Assembly: GCF_046098205.1 (NCBI RefSeq)
Contig: NZ_JBJURJ010000022.1
Span: 54,121-118,120 of the forward strand
DNA from: Paenibacillus_AR mesotrionivorans
GTDB lineage: Bacteria; Bacillota; Bacilli; Paenibacillales; NBRC-103111
Reading direction: 5' to 3'
DNA length: 64,000 nt
Shown: piece after piece, positions 8,738 to 16,098 of the stretch
How positions within the stretch are numbered: the stretch's first letter is position 1
Layout of the letters: every line of letters begins with the position of its first letter
Made by a program: the position numbers and the translations under genes
The notes under the pieces: model-generated
What the model was told of the DNA's origin: nothing
Seen by the model: the letters and a program-made list of their open reading frames with translations, nothing else
Databases searched by the model: none

Positions 8738-9407
8738 AACGCCCTGCGTAGGAATCCAGATTGGCTTTATTAATCTTGTTAAATACCACACCCAGCAGGC
8801 GGGCATTCACATGCCTCAGGTACGCCTTCACCTTCTTGCCGGCCTCCCGTTTGACAAAACCCTGCTCCACCACGAGAAGCACCCCGTCAGTCTTGGCTGC
8901 GATAATCTGGGCATCCGTTACGGACAAGGCAGAAGGAGTGTCCAGGATAATGGTGTGGAAGTCCTTCTTCAGCTCCGCCAGCAAAAGATCCATCTGGTTC
9001 ATGGTCAGAAGCTCCGCCGGGTTGGGCGGTTGGGTGCCTGACGGGATGACGCTGAGATTGGGAATGTGGGTCGGCGTTATAATCTCGGTAAGCTCCGTCT
9101 GCAGGGCCAGATAGTTGGCCAGCCCTTTTTTGTTGTCCACCCGGAGAATCCGGTGAATGGAGGAGTTGCGCATGTCGGCATCGATCAGGAGAACCTTCTT
9201 CCCCGCCTGGGATAAGGAGATGGCCAGGTTCACGGCGGTGGTGGACTTGCCTTCCCCCCGGGAAGCGGAGGTGATCATGATAATCCGCATCTCCTTGCCA
9301 ACGGAGGAAAATTCGATATTGGTCCGGAGCGTCCGGTATGCCTCGGCAATGGAGGAATCCGGATTCACGTCCATGATGACCGGTTGATCAGCGGTTAAGC
9401 GTGGCAT
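8736..9407 (-). CDS. Bacterial tyrosine kinase (CpsD/CapB/EpsB family)
   Basis: The protein has 223 residues. Walker A is ASRGEGKSTTAVNLA, Walker A' is VLLIDADMR and Walker B is TIILDTPSA, the BY-kinase set. It has no membrane segment and needs the Wzz-like partner encoded just upstream (9388-10125) for activation, the split arrangement usual in Firmicutes. The start ATG at 9407 follows AGGTG by 6 bases; an in-frame GTG at 9416 is possible. The reading overlaps the partner gene by about 20 bases. The C-terminal tail ends NLDSYAGR, so only one Tyr is left where many relatives have a cluster. The tail length is otherwise normal. Confidence 0.93.
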   Translation of the reverse strand: MPRLTADQPVIMDVNPDSSIAEAYRTLRTNIEFSSVGKEMRIIMITSASRGEGKSTTAVNLAISLSQAGKKVLLIDADMRNSSIHRILRVDNKKGLANYLALQTELTEIITPTHIPNLSVIPSGTQPPNPAELLTMNQMDLLLAELKKDFHTIILDTPSALSVTDAQIIAAKTDGVLLVVEQGFVKREAGKKVKAYLRHVNARLLGVVFNKINKANLDSYAGR

Positions 9408-10125
9408 ATGGTTCACCTGCTTTCAGTGGGGTATGTCGTTTCATATCCTTCTTCTCAATGGCTGTAACGGATGCCAGCACCGGTACATCGAACACCTTGA
9501 GGATGTCGTCCTCGGTTTTGATGGTGTCATCCATGTATTCCAGCAGGAATACCAGACCAACGGAGAACAAAAGTGCGATGATGAAGCTGAGCAGCATATT
9601 GGAAATAGCGGGCGAGTTGACCGGCTGCGGATTGTTCAGCATCGGGGCTTCCGTCAGAAGGGTAACATTGTTGATTTTCATGATGCGGGGAATTTCGGAA
9701 CGGAAAACCTCGGATACACCGTTAACGATTTTTGCGGTCCGCTCATAGGCCAAGCCGGAGGCCGAAATCATCATGATCTGCGTGTTGTTCACCGAATACA
9801 CATTGACGGTCCGGATCAGCTCATCGGAGGTAGCGTTCAGCTCTGGATATTTGGCAACTACCTTTTCCATAATGGCGGAGCTGCGGATGATCTCCTTATA
9901 GGTTTCAATCAAGCGGATGTTGTTGTTCATCGCTCCGGTATCCATGATCTCCACACCGGAATCATTGCTGAAGGTCTGATTGATGACCAGCTTGGAGGAA
10001 GCCTGGTACTGGGGGGTATACCGGTCGAAGGTGTAAAAAGCAGTCGTTGCTGTAGCAGCTGCTACACAAAGCAGGATCAGCCAGAGCCTCTTCTTCACTG
10101 CCCGCCAATAGTTTTTCAGTTCCAT
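9388..10125 (-). CDS. Polysaccharide chain-length regulator / kinase modulator (Wzz family)
   Basis: The protein has 245 residues with the Wzz topology: an N-terminal membrane helix (LWLILLCVAAATATTAFYTF), an external alpha/beta domain, a proline-containing stretch (NPQPVNSPAISNMLL) and a second membrane helix leading to a short cytoplasmic tail that would contact the kinase. It sets polymer length and activates the BY-kinase. It is the first gene of the exopolysaccharide operon. Two promoters with embedded operator palindromes lie 80-240 bases upstream. The ATG has GAGG 7 bases before it. Confidence 0.93.
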   Translation of the reverse strand: MELKNYWRAVKKRLWLILLCVAAATATTAFYTFDRYTPQYQASSKLVINQTFSNDSGVEIMDTGAMNNNIRLIETYKEIIRSSAIMEKVVAKYPELNATSDELIRTVNVYSVNNTQIMMISASGLAYERTAKIVNGVSEVFRSEIPRIMKINNVTLLTEAPMLNNPQPVNSPAISNMLLSFIIALLFSVGLVFLLEYMDDTIKTEDDILKVFDVPVLASVTAIEKKDMKRHTPLKAGEPYATLNR

Positions 10126-10206
10126 ACCTCATCCTCACTCCCAATCTGTTAATATAATCAACTATTTCGCATGCGAAGTTACGTTTCGTATCATCGCCTG
10201 AATCTA

Positions 10207-10235
10207 ACTTTATGATACAATTTGTATCTTGTCAA
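10207..10235 (-). promoter_or_regulatory. EPS operon promoter P1 with operator palindrome in the spacer
   Basis: Reading the minus strand, TTGACA (10235-10230) and TAAAGT (10212-10207) are separated by exactly 17 bases. The spacer is occupied by a perfect 15-bp palindrome, GATACAAATTGTATC (10214-10228). A protein bound there would block RNA polymerase. The same palindrome is found at four other promoters between 10.3 and 19.6 kb. Confidence 0.85.
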
Positions 10236-10335
10236 CTGTAATTGAGAAAATGTCGCATTCCATCACTGGTTTTCTTTTGTTTTCATAAGTGCGCGAATGT
10301 TGTCGTGATACGGAACGAAGCAATCTATATCCACT

Positions 10336-10364
10336 AATTTATGTTACACATTGTATCTTGTCAA
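10336..10364 (-). promoter_or_regulatory. EPS operon promoter P2 with the same operator
   Basis: On the minus strand, TTGACA (10364-10359) is followed after 17 bases by TAAATT (10341-10336). The spacer holds GATACAATGTGTAAC (10343-10357), one base off the palindrome in one half. The architecture is identical to P1 129 bases downstream, including the A flanking each end of the operator, which points to a duplicated regulated promoter for the exopolysaccharide genes. Confidence 0.8.
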
Positions 10365-10439
10365 TGCCACATGAGCGATTTCACAAATAGAAGCGCATAC
10401 AGTTTCAATGATTACGCTTCCATATATATAGAAGAGATT

Positions 10440-10800
10440 TTTGTGTACGAAACCGGGATGGCCCGCCGTTGGAGACGGGGGAACGTTGAGATGGTTGCGG
10501 ATGGGTGAGGCGAGCGAGGCAAGGTTGGTCACGGGAAGTCCGCGGCGGTTGGATGGGTTGGATAGGTGGGGTGTGTTGGATGGGTGGGGACGGAACGTTG
10601 GATGGATGTGATGGGTGCCGATCGGTGGGATGGGATCGTTGCGGGCGGTTGCGGTGAGGTTGGTCACGAGCGGTCTGCGGCGGTTGGGGGGCGGTTTGCT
10701 GCTCTTGTGGTCCATTATCCCTTTGGCTCAGGGAGGAAGTGCCTCTCTTGTGGTCCATTTTCCCCTTGGCTCAGGGAACGGACCAAGTAGGAGAAGAGGT
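10440..10800. repeat. G-rich non-coding region with short direct repeats
   Basis: The top strand from about 10500 to 10690 is dominated by GGTTGGATGGG-like runs. It carries two copies of a ~30-bp unit (GGTTGGTCACG...GCGGCGGTTGG, near 10523 and 10657). Further on, CTCTTGTGGTCCATT...CCTTTGGCTCAGGGA is repeated at 10702 and 10745 (period 43). Open frames crossing it are low-complexity Pro/Ser/Arg readings without ribosome sites, so I see no gene here. Confidence 0.6.
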
Positions 10801-10814
10801 TTCTCAAGGGAGTG

Positions 10815-11010
10815 TGCGTAACGGAACTGAGCGGCTCTTAGAGTAACTTTTGTGGAGTATTTCCGCTCTGACGGAACTCAGAAGCGCTTAGCGCCCCATG
10901 TACGCCTCTTTTACCCCAATAAAACCGGCTAAGGGCTTCTCAGTTCCGTAAGAATTTCAAAACCCCGATTTTGCTGCTGTAAGAGCTTCTGAGTTCCTTT
11001 AGAGCAGGGA
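10815..11010. repeat. Dispersed intergenic repeat, family A (GGAACTGAG/CTCAGTTCC)
   Basis: Several copies of ACGGAACTGAG(N)CTCTTAG and its reverse complement, such as CTAAGGGCTTCTCAGTTCCG, alternate here (10819, 10872, 10931, 10980). The same units recur at 48488-48700 in the same alternating layout. Copies in opposite orientation can pair as hairpins. Function unknown; no gene seen. Confidence 0.7.
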
Positions 11011-11082
11011 ATGCTTAGGTCCCATTTGCTTATGGGTACGAATTACCGTGGCGTGCCATAAAAGGAACATATTACTCTGTAA

Positions 11083-11210
11083 CCCCAAAAAGCAGATAGA
11101 CGCAGATTACTGGTAACCCCCATTAGCTCATAGACGTGGGTTGTCTGGTCCCCCATCAGCTCATAGACACTGGTTACCTATTCCCCATTAGCTCATAGAC
11201 TCTAACAGGG
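11083..11210. repeat. 33-bp tandem repeat, about four copies
   Basis: Units beginning CCCCCATTAGCTCATAGAC start at 11117, 11150 and 11183, a 33-bp period. A degenerate copy starts at 11083. The variable part of each unit contains GGTT-CTGG-like bases. The period is constant without unique spacers, so this is a tandem repeat and not a CRISPR array. No open frame of note crosses it. Confidence 0.75.
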
Positions 11211-11284
11211 AAACGCCTCCCCTAGGCTCCCCCTTGTCACCGCTGCCATTTGCCAACCGGGCGCCTCCCCTCCCGCAGGCAATC

Positions 11285-11310
11285 AAAAACCCGCCGGAAG
11301 GGGCGGGCCT
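11285..11310 (-). terminator. Intrinsic terminator of the peptide-maturation operon
   Basis: On the minus strand GCCCGCC-CCTTCC-GGCGGGT is followed by TTTTG, 12 bases after the ABC transporter stop codon. It closes the five-gene operon 11322-15968. Confidence 0.85.
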
Positions 11311-11321
11311 TGGTAAAACCT

Positions 11322-13337
11322 TCACGTGATCTGCCTGATGCCGCTGTCTGCGGGTGGAGCCGGCTGATCCTTAAACTGCATCTGGTAGAGCTTGAAGTAG
11401 TGACCCTTGCGGCGCAGGAGATCCCAATGGGTTCCGGTTTCCACGACCTTGCCGTGATCCATCACCGCAATGAGGTCAGCGTTCTGGATGGTGGAAAGCC
11501 GGTGGGCGATGACGATGGTGGTCCGCCGGTGCATCAGCCGGGCAAGCGCCTCCTGGACCAGATGCTCTGTCTCCGTATCCAGCGCCGAGGTGGCCTCGTC
11601 CAGGAGCAGCACCGGCGCATCCTTCAGGATAGCCCGGGCAATGGCGATGCGCTGCCGCTGGCCCCCGGACAGGCGGGCTCCCCGCTCCCCTACCTGGGTG
11701 TCAAAGCCCTCGGGCAGCCGGTTGATAAAATCCAGGGCATTGGCCGCTTTGGCCGCCTGCATAATCTCCTCCTGGCTGGCACCCAGCCGACCGTAGCCGA
11801 TGTTCTCACGGATGGTGCCGGAGAACAGGAAGGTGTCCTGGGGCACATAGGCAATAGAGCGCCGCAGCGTTCCCAGGGGAATTCGCCCCATGGGCATTTC
11901 GTCCAGCAGCAGCTCTCCCTGATCCGGCTTGTAGAAACCCTGGAGCAGGCTGAGCAGAGTGCTTTTGCCTGCTCCGCTGTGGCCTACCAGCGCAACCACC
12001 TTGCCCGCCGGAACGGTAAGATTCAGCTGCTCCAGCACCGGCACACCATCCTCATAGGTGAAGGACACATCCCGGAGCGTAATTTCAGGAGGATACGGGC
12101 CGCCGGATAAATCTTCCCCAACCGGCTCCGCAGCCGAATCCATCGCCGGCTCCTCTTCCCGCAGCATGCCGTCAGACTGCTCTATGGGCGGGGAGTTGAA
12201 GGGGGGGCTTCCTGCTGCCGTCCTGCCGGTGGGCGTGGCGGGAAGAGGGGAGCTTCCTGCTGTGGAGGATCTGTCTGCCGGTTGATCATCCTCCTCGGGG
12301 AAGCCGGGTTCCGCCTTCTCCTCCAGCACATGGACGATCCGCTCCGCAGAGGAGAGGGAACGCTGGAACCCGCCCCACAGCCCAGCCAGGCCGGACAAGG
12401 GGGCAACCATCTGGTGCATCAGATTATTGAAGGCCACCAGATTGCCCACCGACATGGTCTGCTGCGCCACAAAATATGCGCCCAGCCCCATGCTGAGGAA
12501 AAAGGTGGCGGAGCCAACAGCCGCTGAGCCTACCTGAAACATCCCCCGGATGCGGGCCTGCTTCATCTCCAGCCCCATCAGATGGTCGTTATGCTTCTCA
12601 TACTGGCGGGTCATCAGACCGGCCAGGGTAAAGGAGCGGATAATGGGACTGGCGGAGAAGGTCTCATGCAAAAACCCCTGCATCCGGCTGAGATACTCCT
12701 GGATCAGACGGGTGTTCCGGCGCAGCAGCTTGCCGAACATGCTCCCCGCCACCGCTGCGACCGGGACCAGCATCAGACAAATCACGGACAGCCGCCAATT
12801 GATGGTCAGCATGTACAACAGAGATGCCAGCGCCATCAGGGGCAGCCGGATCATCTGCACCAGATTGCCGCCGATGGCGCCGTCCAGATTATTAATGTCG
12901 TTGGTCAGCCGGGAGACAAACTCGCCGGAATGGTGCCGGTTATAGTAGCGCGCCTCCAGCCGGACCATATGCCCGAAAATGGTGTTTTTCATATCCCGCT
13001 TGACCTGCTGCACCGCAGCGGTTCCGATATAGCTGGAGAGATACGTCAGCATACTGTTGATGATCACCACCAGAATGCCCTGCAGCAGCAGCTCCGTAAT
13101 TTTGCCCACATTGCCGCTTAGCGCCGCATCGGTCAGCTGCTGCAAAAACCAGGTGAAGATCACGGTCATGCCGATCCCGCCCAGCATATACACAATCAGC
13201 TGAATATACAGCCATTTGCTCGGTTTGATAAAGCGCCACAAGAGGGCAATGGGCCGCTTCATCTCGCCCAGCTCCAGAAAACGCCGGAACATCCGGATCC
13301 GGCTGCCGCGCCGCTGTCTTCTCTCCACTGCGCTCAT
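11322..13337 (-). CDS. ABC transporter, fused permease and ATPase (peptide-exporter type)
   Basis: The protein has 671 residues. A six-helix membrane domain occupies residues ~30-330. The ATPase domain follows at ~430-650 with Walker A GHSGAGKS, signature LSGGQRQRIAIARAI, Walker B VLLLDEATSALD and the switch His in IAHRL. Between them is an unusual ~70-residue Pro/Ser/Thr-rich linker (residues ~345-415) that is not part of either fold. There is no C39 peptidase domain, so leader removal must be done elsewhere. The start overlaps the peptidase gene upstream by ATGA. As the last gene of the maturation operon it is the likely exporter of the peptide encoded at 19634-19795; that substrate is an inference. 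Confidence 0.9.
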   Translation of the reverse strand: MSAVERRQRRGSRIRMFRRFLELGEMKRPIALLWRFIKPSKWLYIQLIVYMLGGIGMTVIFTWFLQQLTDAALSGNVGKITELLLQGILVVIINSMLTYLSSYIGTAAVQQVKRDMKNTIFGHMVRLEARYYNRHHSGEFVSRLTNDINNLDGAIGGNLVQMIRLPLMALASLLYMLTINWRLSVICLMLVPVAAVAGSMFGKLLRRNTRLIQEYLSRMQGFLHETFSASPIIRSFTLAGLMTRQYEKHNDHLMGLEMKQARIRGMFQVGSAAVGSATFFLSMGLGAYFVAQQTMSVGNLVAFNNLMHQMVAPLSGLAGLWGGFQRSLSSAERIVHVLEEKAEPGFPEEDDQPADRSSTAGSSPLPATPTGRTAAGSPPFNSPPIEQSDGMLREEEPAMDSAAEPVGEDLSGGPYPPEITLRDVSFTYEDGVPVLEQLNLTVPAGKVVALVGHSGAGKSTLLSLLQGFYKPDQGELLLDEMPMGRIPLGTLRRSIAYVPQDTFLFSGTIRENIGYGRLGASQEEIMQAAKAANALDFINRLPEGFDTQVGERGARLSGGQRQRIAIARAILKDAPVLLLDEATSALDTETEHLVQEALARLMHRRTTIVIAHRLSTIQNADLIAVMDHGKVVETGTHWDLLRRKGHYFKLYQMQFKDQPAPPADSGIRQIT

Positions 13338-13888
13338 AACGAACCCCGCTTCTTCCCCGCATGGGGATGTTCATATCCGGCCTCGCGCGGTTTGCCCGCA
13401 GAAGCCGGTCCACCCGCTGCGGCCTGCCCTCCCTTCGGCTGCCGCAGACGACGCAGGCCCCGCTCCGCCCGCAAATACAGGCGGATGATCCGGGACAGCC
13501 CCGGCCGGCGCATCAAAAGCCGCCCCCACCAGCGGGCGAGGCCTTGATCCGCATGCATCACAAACCGCCTCTTGCGGATATCCGTCATTTTTCCGATAAT
13601 CTGATTGGCTCTGGCGGGCGCATCCGGGTTGAGGTTGGAATCACCCTTGCAGATATACAGTGTCTCTCCCCCCGTCTCCGCCACGCGGATTAACCGGTGT
13701 CCCACCAGACGCCCGTCCGCCTCCGCCACCAGAAGAATATCCCCCAGGGAAGGACGGTCCGCCAAAGGAACAAACCGGCAGCGGTCCCCCTCCCGGATCA
13801 GCGGGCGCATGCTGGTGCCGCTGGACGGAATCTCCAGCTCTCCGATTTCCCGGATCAGTCTGGCAATGGCCTGGGTGTCAGCCTGCAT
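13334..13888 (-). CDS. S26/S24-like serine peptidase, soluble, candidate leader peptidase
   Basis: The protein has 184 residues. The signal-peptidase core is visible: the SSGTSMRPLIREGDR box with the nucleophile Ser, GDILLV, a conserved HRLIRV box whose His would act as base as in SipW/Sec11 (Ser-His) enzymes, and a KGDSNLNPDAP box corresponding to the C-terminal GDxxxxxD motif. Unlike true signal peptidases it has no membrane helix before or after the core. The tail is basic, then Gly/Ala rich. It overlaps the PqqD-like gene by 11 bases and the transporter by 4, so all three are coupled. In this operon it is the only candidate for removing the leader of the 53-residue peptide. Confidence 0.75.
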   Translation of the reverse strand: MQADTQAIARLIREIGELEIPSSGTSMRPLIREGDRCRFVPLADRPSLGDILLVAEADGRLVGHRLIRVAETGGETLYICKGDSNLNPDAPARANQIIGKMTDIRKRRFVMHADQGLARWWGRLLMRRPGLSRIIRLYLRAERGLRRLRQPKGGQAAAGGPASAGKPREAGYEHPHAGKKRGSL

Positions 13889-14144
13889 GGCGGATCATTC
13901 CAATTTCCTGCATATGAAGCAGAAAAGCCTCAATATCCCCTTCCGCTTCCTTGCTGTCGATCTCATAACGCGTGGCAATATGCCCGGCCAGGGAGGAAAC
14001 CGTCTGCGGCTCCTTCAGCAGACCCCAGCATACACCGCCCACCTCATTGATTTTGGTCACAGTAAATTGGTCGGGGTGCAGGATAATCCATTCCTGATCC
14101 AGCTCTACAGCCTCCGAGTCGGTTGCGCGGATAAAGGTCGCCAT
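13878..14144 (-). CDS. PqqD-like peptide chaperone (RiPP recognition element)
   Basis: The protein has 88 residues, the size of stand-alone PqqD/lasso B1 proteins. It shows the family pattern: an N-terminal beta hairpin (AVELDQEWIILHPDQFTVTKI), then NEVGGVCWGLLKEP and a helix-rich tail (DIEAFLLHMQEIGMI). Such domains bind the leader of ribosomal peptide precursors and present it to modifying enzymes. The start ATG overlaps the kinase stop (TAATG) behind AAGGAG. NCBI families describe PqqD relatives encoded beside HPr-kinase-like proteins, the arrangement seen here. The likely partner is the Tyr-x-Lys-Pro leader of the peptide at 19634. Confidence 0.85.
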   Translation of the reverse strand: MATFIRATDSEAVELDQEWIILHPDQFTVTKINEVGGVCWGLLKEPQTVSSLAGHIATRYEIDSKEAEGDIEAFLLHMQEIGMIRHAG

Positions 14145-14932
14145 TAGCAGATCTCCTTCCAGAATGCGTCGTTTTTTTGAAAATACAGCTCATACGCCGG
14201 AATATTGGCAATAAGATGCTGGAACAGCTTCATGATCTTCACCGTATCACTGGGCATGTGGGGCCAATAAAAAATCTTGCCGAACAGCTCCATCATGGCA
14301 GCAGACTTCCCCAGCATGATCCGCTTGATCTCCGGGGACTGGCGGAGAAACTGGATGGCCGCCAGCTCGCAGCCGTCCCCGTGGTACGGCATCTCCAGCC
14401 CGCTGCGGAAGGGGGAGTCGAACACCGTCACCCTGCCCTCCTCCACCTTCAGGATGGTCGCTTCATCGGACAGCACCTGCCGGGGCAGGGATAGCCACGC
14501 CACAGTGGACTTGCCTGCGCCGGAGTGTCCGGCGAAGAGATACGCTTTGCCCGCCTCCATCACACACGAGGAATGGACGAGAAGCCCCCAGCCCTTGTGC
14601 ACAATATAAGAGCTGTACAGGTTCATCAGGGCATGCTTCAAGGCAAAATCATCGTATACGGAAATCTGGGCCTGCCCGAAGTCTTCGGAAATCCGGATCC
14701 GGTAATCCGTCCGCCGGAAGAAGATCTCCCCCTCCTCCACCGAGGAAGCCACTTCAAAGCTGACAAAAGGCTCGCCATACCCTGCCGCCAGCTCCACCTC
14801 CAGATCAGGCGCTGCGCCGGAAACCCCGTCCAGAACCTGGAACTTGGTGCGGATATAGGCCTTCACCCATTCCGTTTCCGCCAAAAAGCGGATATGATGC
14901 TCCCCCACCCGGGTATCGATCATCGCTATCAT
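14144..14932 (-). CDS. HPr-kinase-like (HprK-related) peptide kinase candidate
   Basis: The protein has 262 residues when started at the ATG at 14932, which has AAGGAGGA 6 bases upstream; a reading to 14959 would overlap the previous gene. The C-terminal half carries the HPr kinase signature: LLVHSSCVMEAGKAYLFAGH leading into the P-loop GHSGAGKST, and LSDEATIL in place of the LVADD strand. The N-terminal half is unlike bifunctional HprK. Homologous kinases in phosphorylated lasso-peptide clusters (paeninodin type) put a phosphate on a Ser of the peptide. Here it is flanked by PqqD-like and nucleotidyltransferase genes in the same order of functions. Peptide kinase activity is inferred. Confidence 0.82.
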   Translation of the reverse strand: MIAMIDTRVGEHHIRFLAETEWVKAYIRTKFQVLDGVSGAAPDLEVELAAGYGEPFVSFEVASSVEEGEIFFRRTDYRIRISEDFGQAQISVYDDFALKHALMNLYSSYIVHKGWGLLVHSSCVMEAGKAYLFAGHSGAGKSTVAWLSLPRQVLSDEATILKVEEGRVTVFDSPFRSGLEMPYHGDGCELAAIQFLRQSPEIKRIMLGKSAAMMELFGKIFYWPHMPSDTVKIMKLFQHLIANIPAYELYFQKNDAFWKEIC

Positions 14933-14945
14933 GGTCCGTCCTCCT

Positions 14946-15968
14946 TCAATTCCCCTCAAAGGATGAATATTTGGCCGTATGCTCGTAGATCTGCTTTTGC
15001 GACATAATGGTATGCTTCAGGGTATCGAAAATCTGGAACTTGAAGAAGGAGACATACCGGTAATATTCCATATCCTTCACGCCGGTCTGTTTTTTGACGA
15101 TGGCGGAGTAGGACCACGCCGTCTCCACAAGGGGAAAGGGCAAGGACCGGGAAGCGGGAAGCTCGGGAAACAGCCCGCAGGCAATGGACAGAGCGATTTT
15201 CACCCGTTTGGCCGTTTTATCCGATGCCGCTTCCCTCAGCAGCCGTCCCATATCGATGCGTGTCCCTGCCGCAGCCAGAATCTGGACAATATCCATCACA
15301 TACTTCATGGAATCCATCCGGTGGCGCATGCCGTGCAGGCATATAAAATACAGTGTATGAGTGGGGCTAAGCTCCTTCACGTGGCGGTAGCCCGCAATCT
15401 CCCCGGCCTCCTCCCAAAATCTCCGGTCATCCAGACTGGACCAATTCTTCTTGTCCAGCGTCCAATGCAGCTCCACAGCCAAGGCATCCTGGCCCGGCCC
15501 TGTCGCCTTGGCCAGCACCACATGATTATGTACCTGCTTATCCTTTTGGAAATGGAGAGCCTCCACACATTGCTCCGCCCGCTTCAGATCCTCCGGATGG
15601 ACCAGAAGATCGATATCCGAACTGGGACGTGAAGCCATATGGCCGAAGTACCCCTCCGCAAAACGGGGACCCTTCAGCGGAATCACCGGAATTGCCGCAG
15701 CCTCAAAGGCGGCGAGGATTTCCCGTTCCATTTTTTGAATATAAAGGTTTTGAACCAAGGACTGCTGGTAATCCTGCTTCAGGGCGCTCCGGAAAAAAGC
15801 GGGGGTCTCGTCAAGCAGCCCTTTTCCCCGTAAAAAATGGCAGATCTGCGGCCCCACGCCGGACAAACGGATGTCCTTCAGCGCCAGCTTATACTCCTCT
15901 TCTCCCCAAGCGGGAAGAGGCTTCCCATTTCCGAAAATCGGCTCCAGCAATGCGATCAATTGGTTCAA
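14946..15968 (-). CDS. Nucleotidyltransferase family protein (NTP_transf_5-like)
   Basis: The protein has 340 residues from a TTG start at 15968; a second TTG at 15959 is better spaced from GGGGGG, so the true start may be 9 bases shorter. The pol-beta-type motif RPSSDIDLLVHPEDL gives the catalytic DxD, and ALAVELHWTLD further on could provide the third acid. Members of this family accompany HPr-kinase-like genes in Bacillus and Paenibacillus lasso clusters. As I recall, in the pseudomycoidin pathway the kinase and this protein act in turn on the same peptide. It is the first gene of the operon, behind a promoter with the shared operator. Substrate unknown. Confidence 0.8.
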   Translation of the reverse strand: MNQLIALLEPIFGNGKPLPAWGEEEYKLALKDIRLSGVGPQICHFLRGKGLLDETPAFFRSALKQDYQQSLVQNLYIQKMEREILAAFEAAAIPVIPLKGPRFAEGYFGHMASRPSSDIDLLVHPEDLKRAEQCVEALHFQKDKQVHNHVVLAKATGPGQDALAVELHWTLDKKNWSSLDDRRFWEEAGEIAGYRHVKELSPTHTLYFICLHGMRHRMDSMKYVMDIVQILAAAGTRIDMGRLLREAASDKTAKRVKIALSIACGLFPELPASRSLPFPLVETAWSYSAIVKKQTGVKDMEYYRYVSFFKFQIFDTLKHTIMSQKQIYEHTAKYSSFEGN

Positions 15969-15986
15969 ACCCCCCGGTCTTATCGT

Positions 15987-16038
15987 GATACATTTTGTAT
16001 CGTGATTTTACTTTATTACAGGTCATTTCCGAAGTCAA
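15987..16038 (-). promoter_or_regulatory. Promoter and operator of the peptide-maturation operon
   Basis: On the minus strand TTGACT (16038-16033) and TAAAGT (16015-16010) are 17 bases apart. The palindrome GATACAAAATGTATC (15987-16001) lies 8 bases after the -10 box, covering the expected transcription start. The -10 hexamer is the same as at the EPS promoter P1. Confidence 0.82.
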
Positions 16039-16045
16039 GGCCAAC

Positions 16046-16083
16046 TGGAAATTTTAAAGCAAAGGCGCCCTTATCGGGCGCCC
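16046..16083 (-). terminator. Intrinsic terminator of the glycoside hydrolase gene
   Basis: On the minus strand GGCGCCC-GATAA-GGGCGCC is followed by TTTGCTTTAAAATTT. It lies just upstream of the next operon's -35 box, so read-through from the hydrolase gene into the maturation operon should be limited. Confidence 0.8.
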
Positions 16084-16098
16084 GTTGGCAGCTATCGG

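Noticed and set aside
10344..10821. Open frames of 68-123 codons on both strands
   Set aside because: They read through the G-rich repeats as low-complexity Pro/Arg/Ser or Gly/Trp sequence and have no ribosome sites.
11083..11210. CRISPR array
   Set aside because: The 33-base period is a continuous tandem repeat with related, not unique, in-between sequence, only four copies, and no cas genes.
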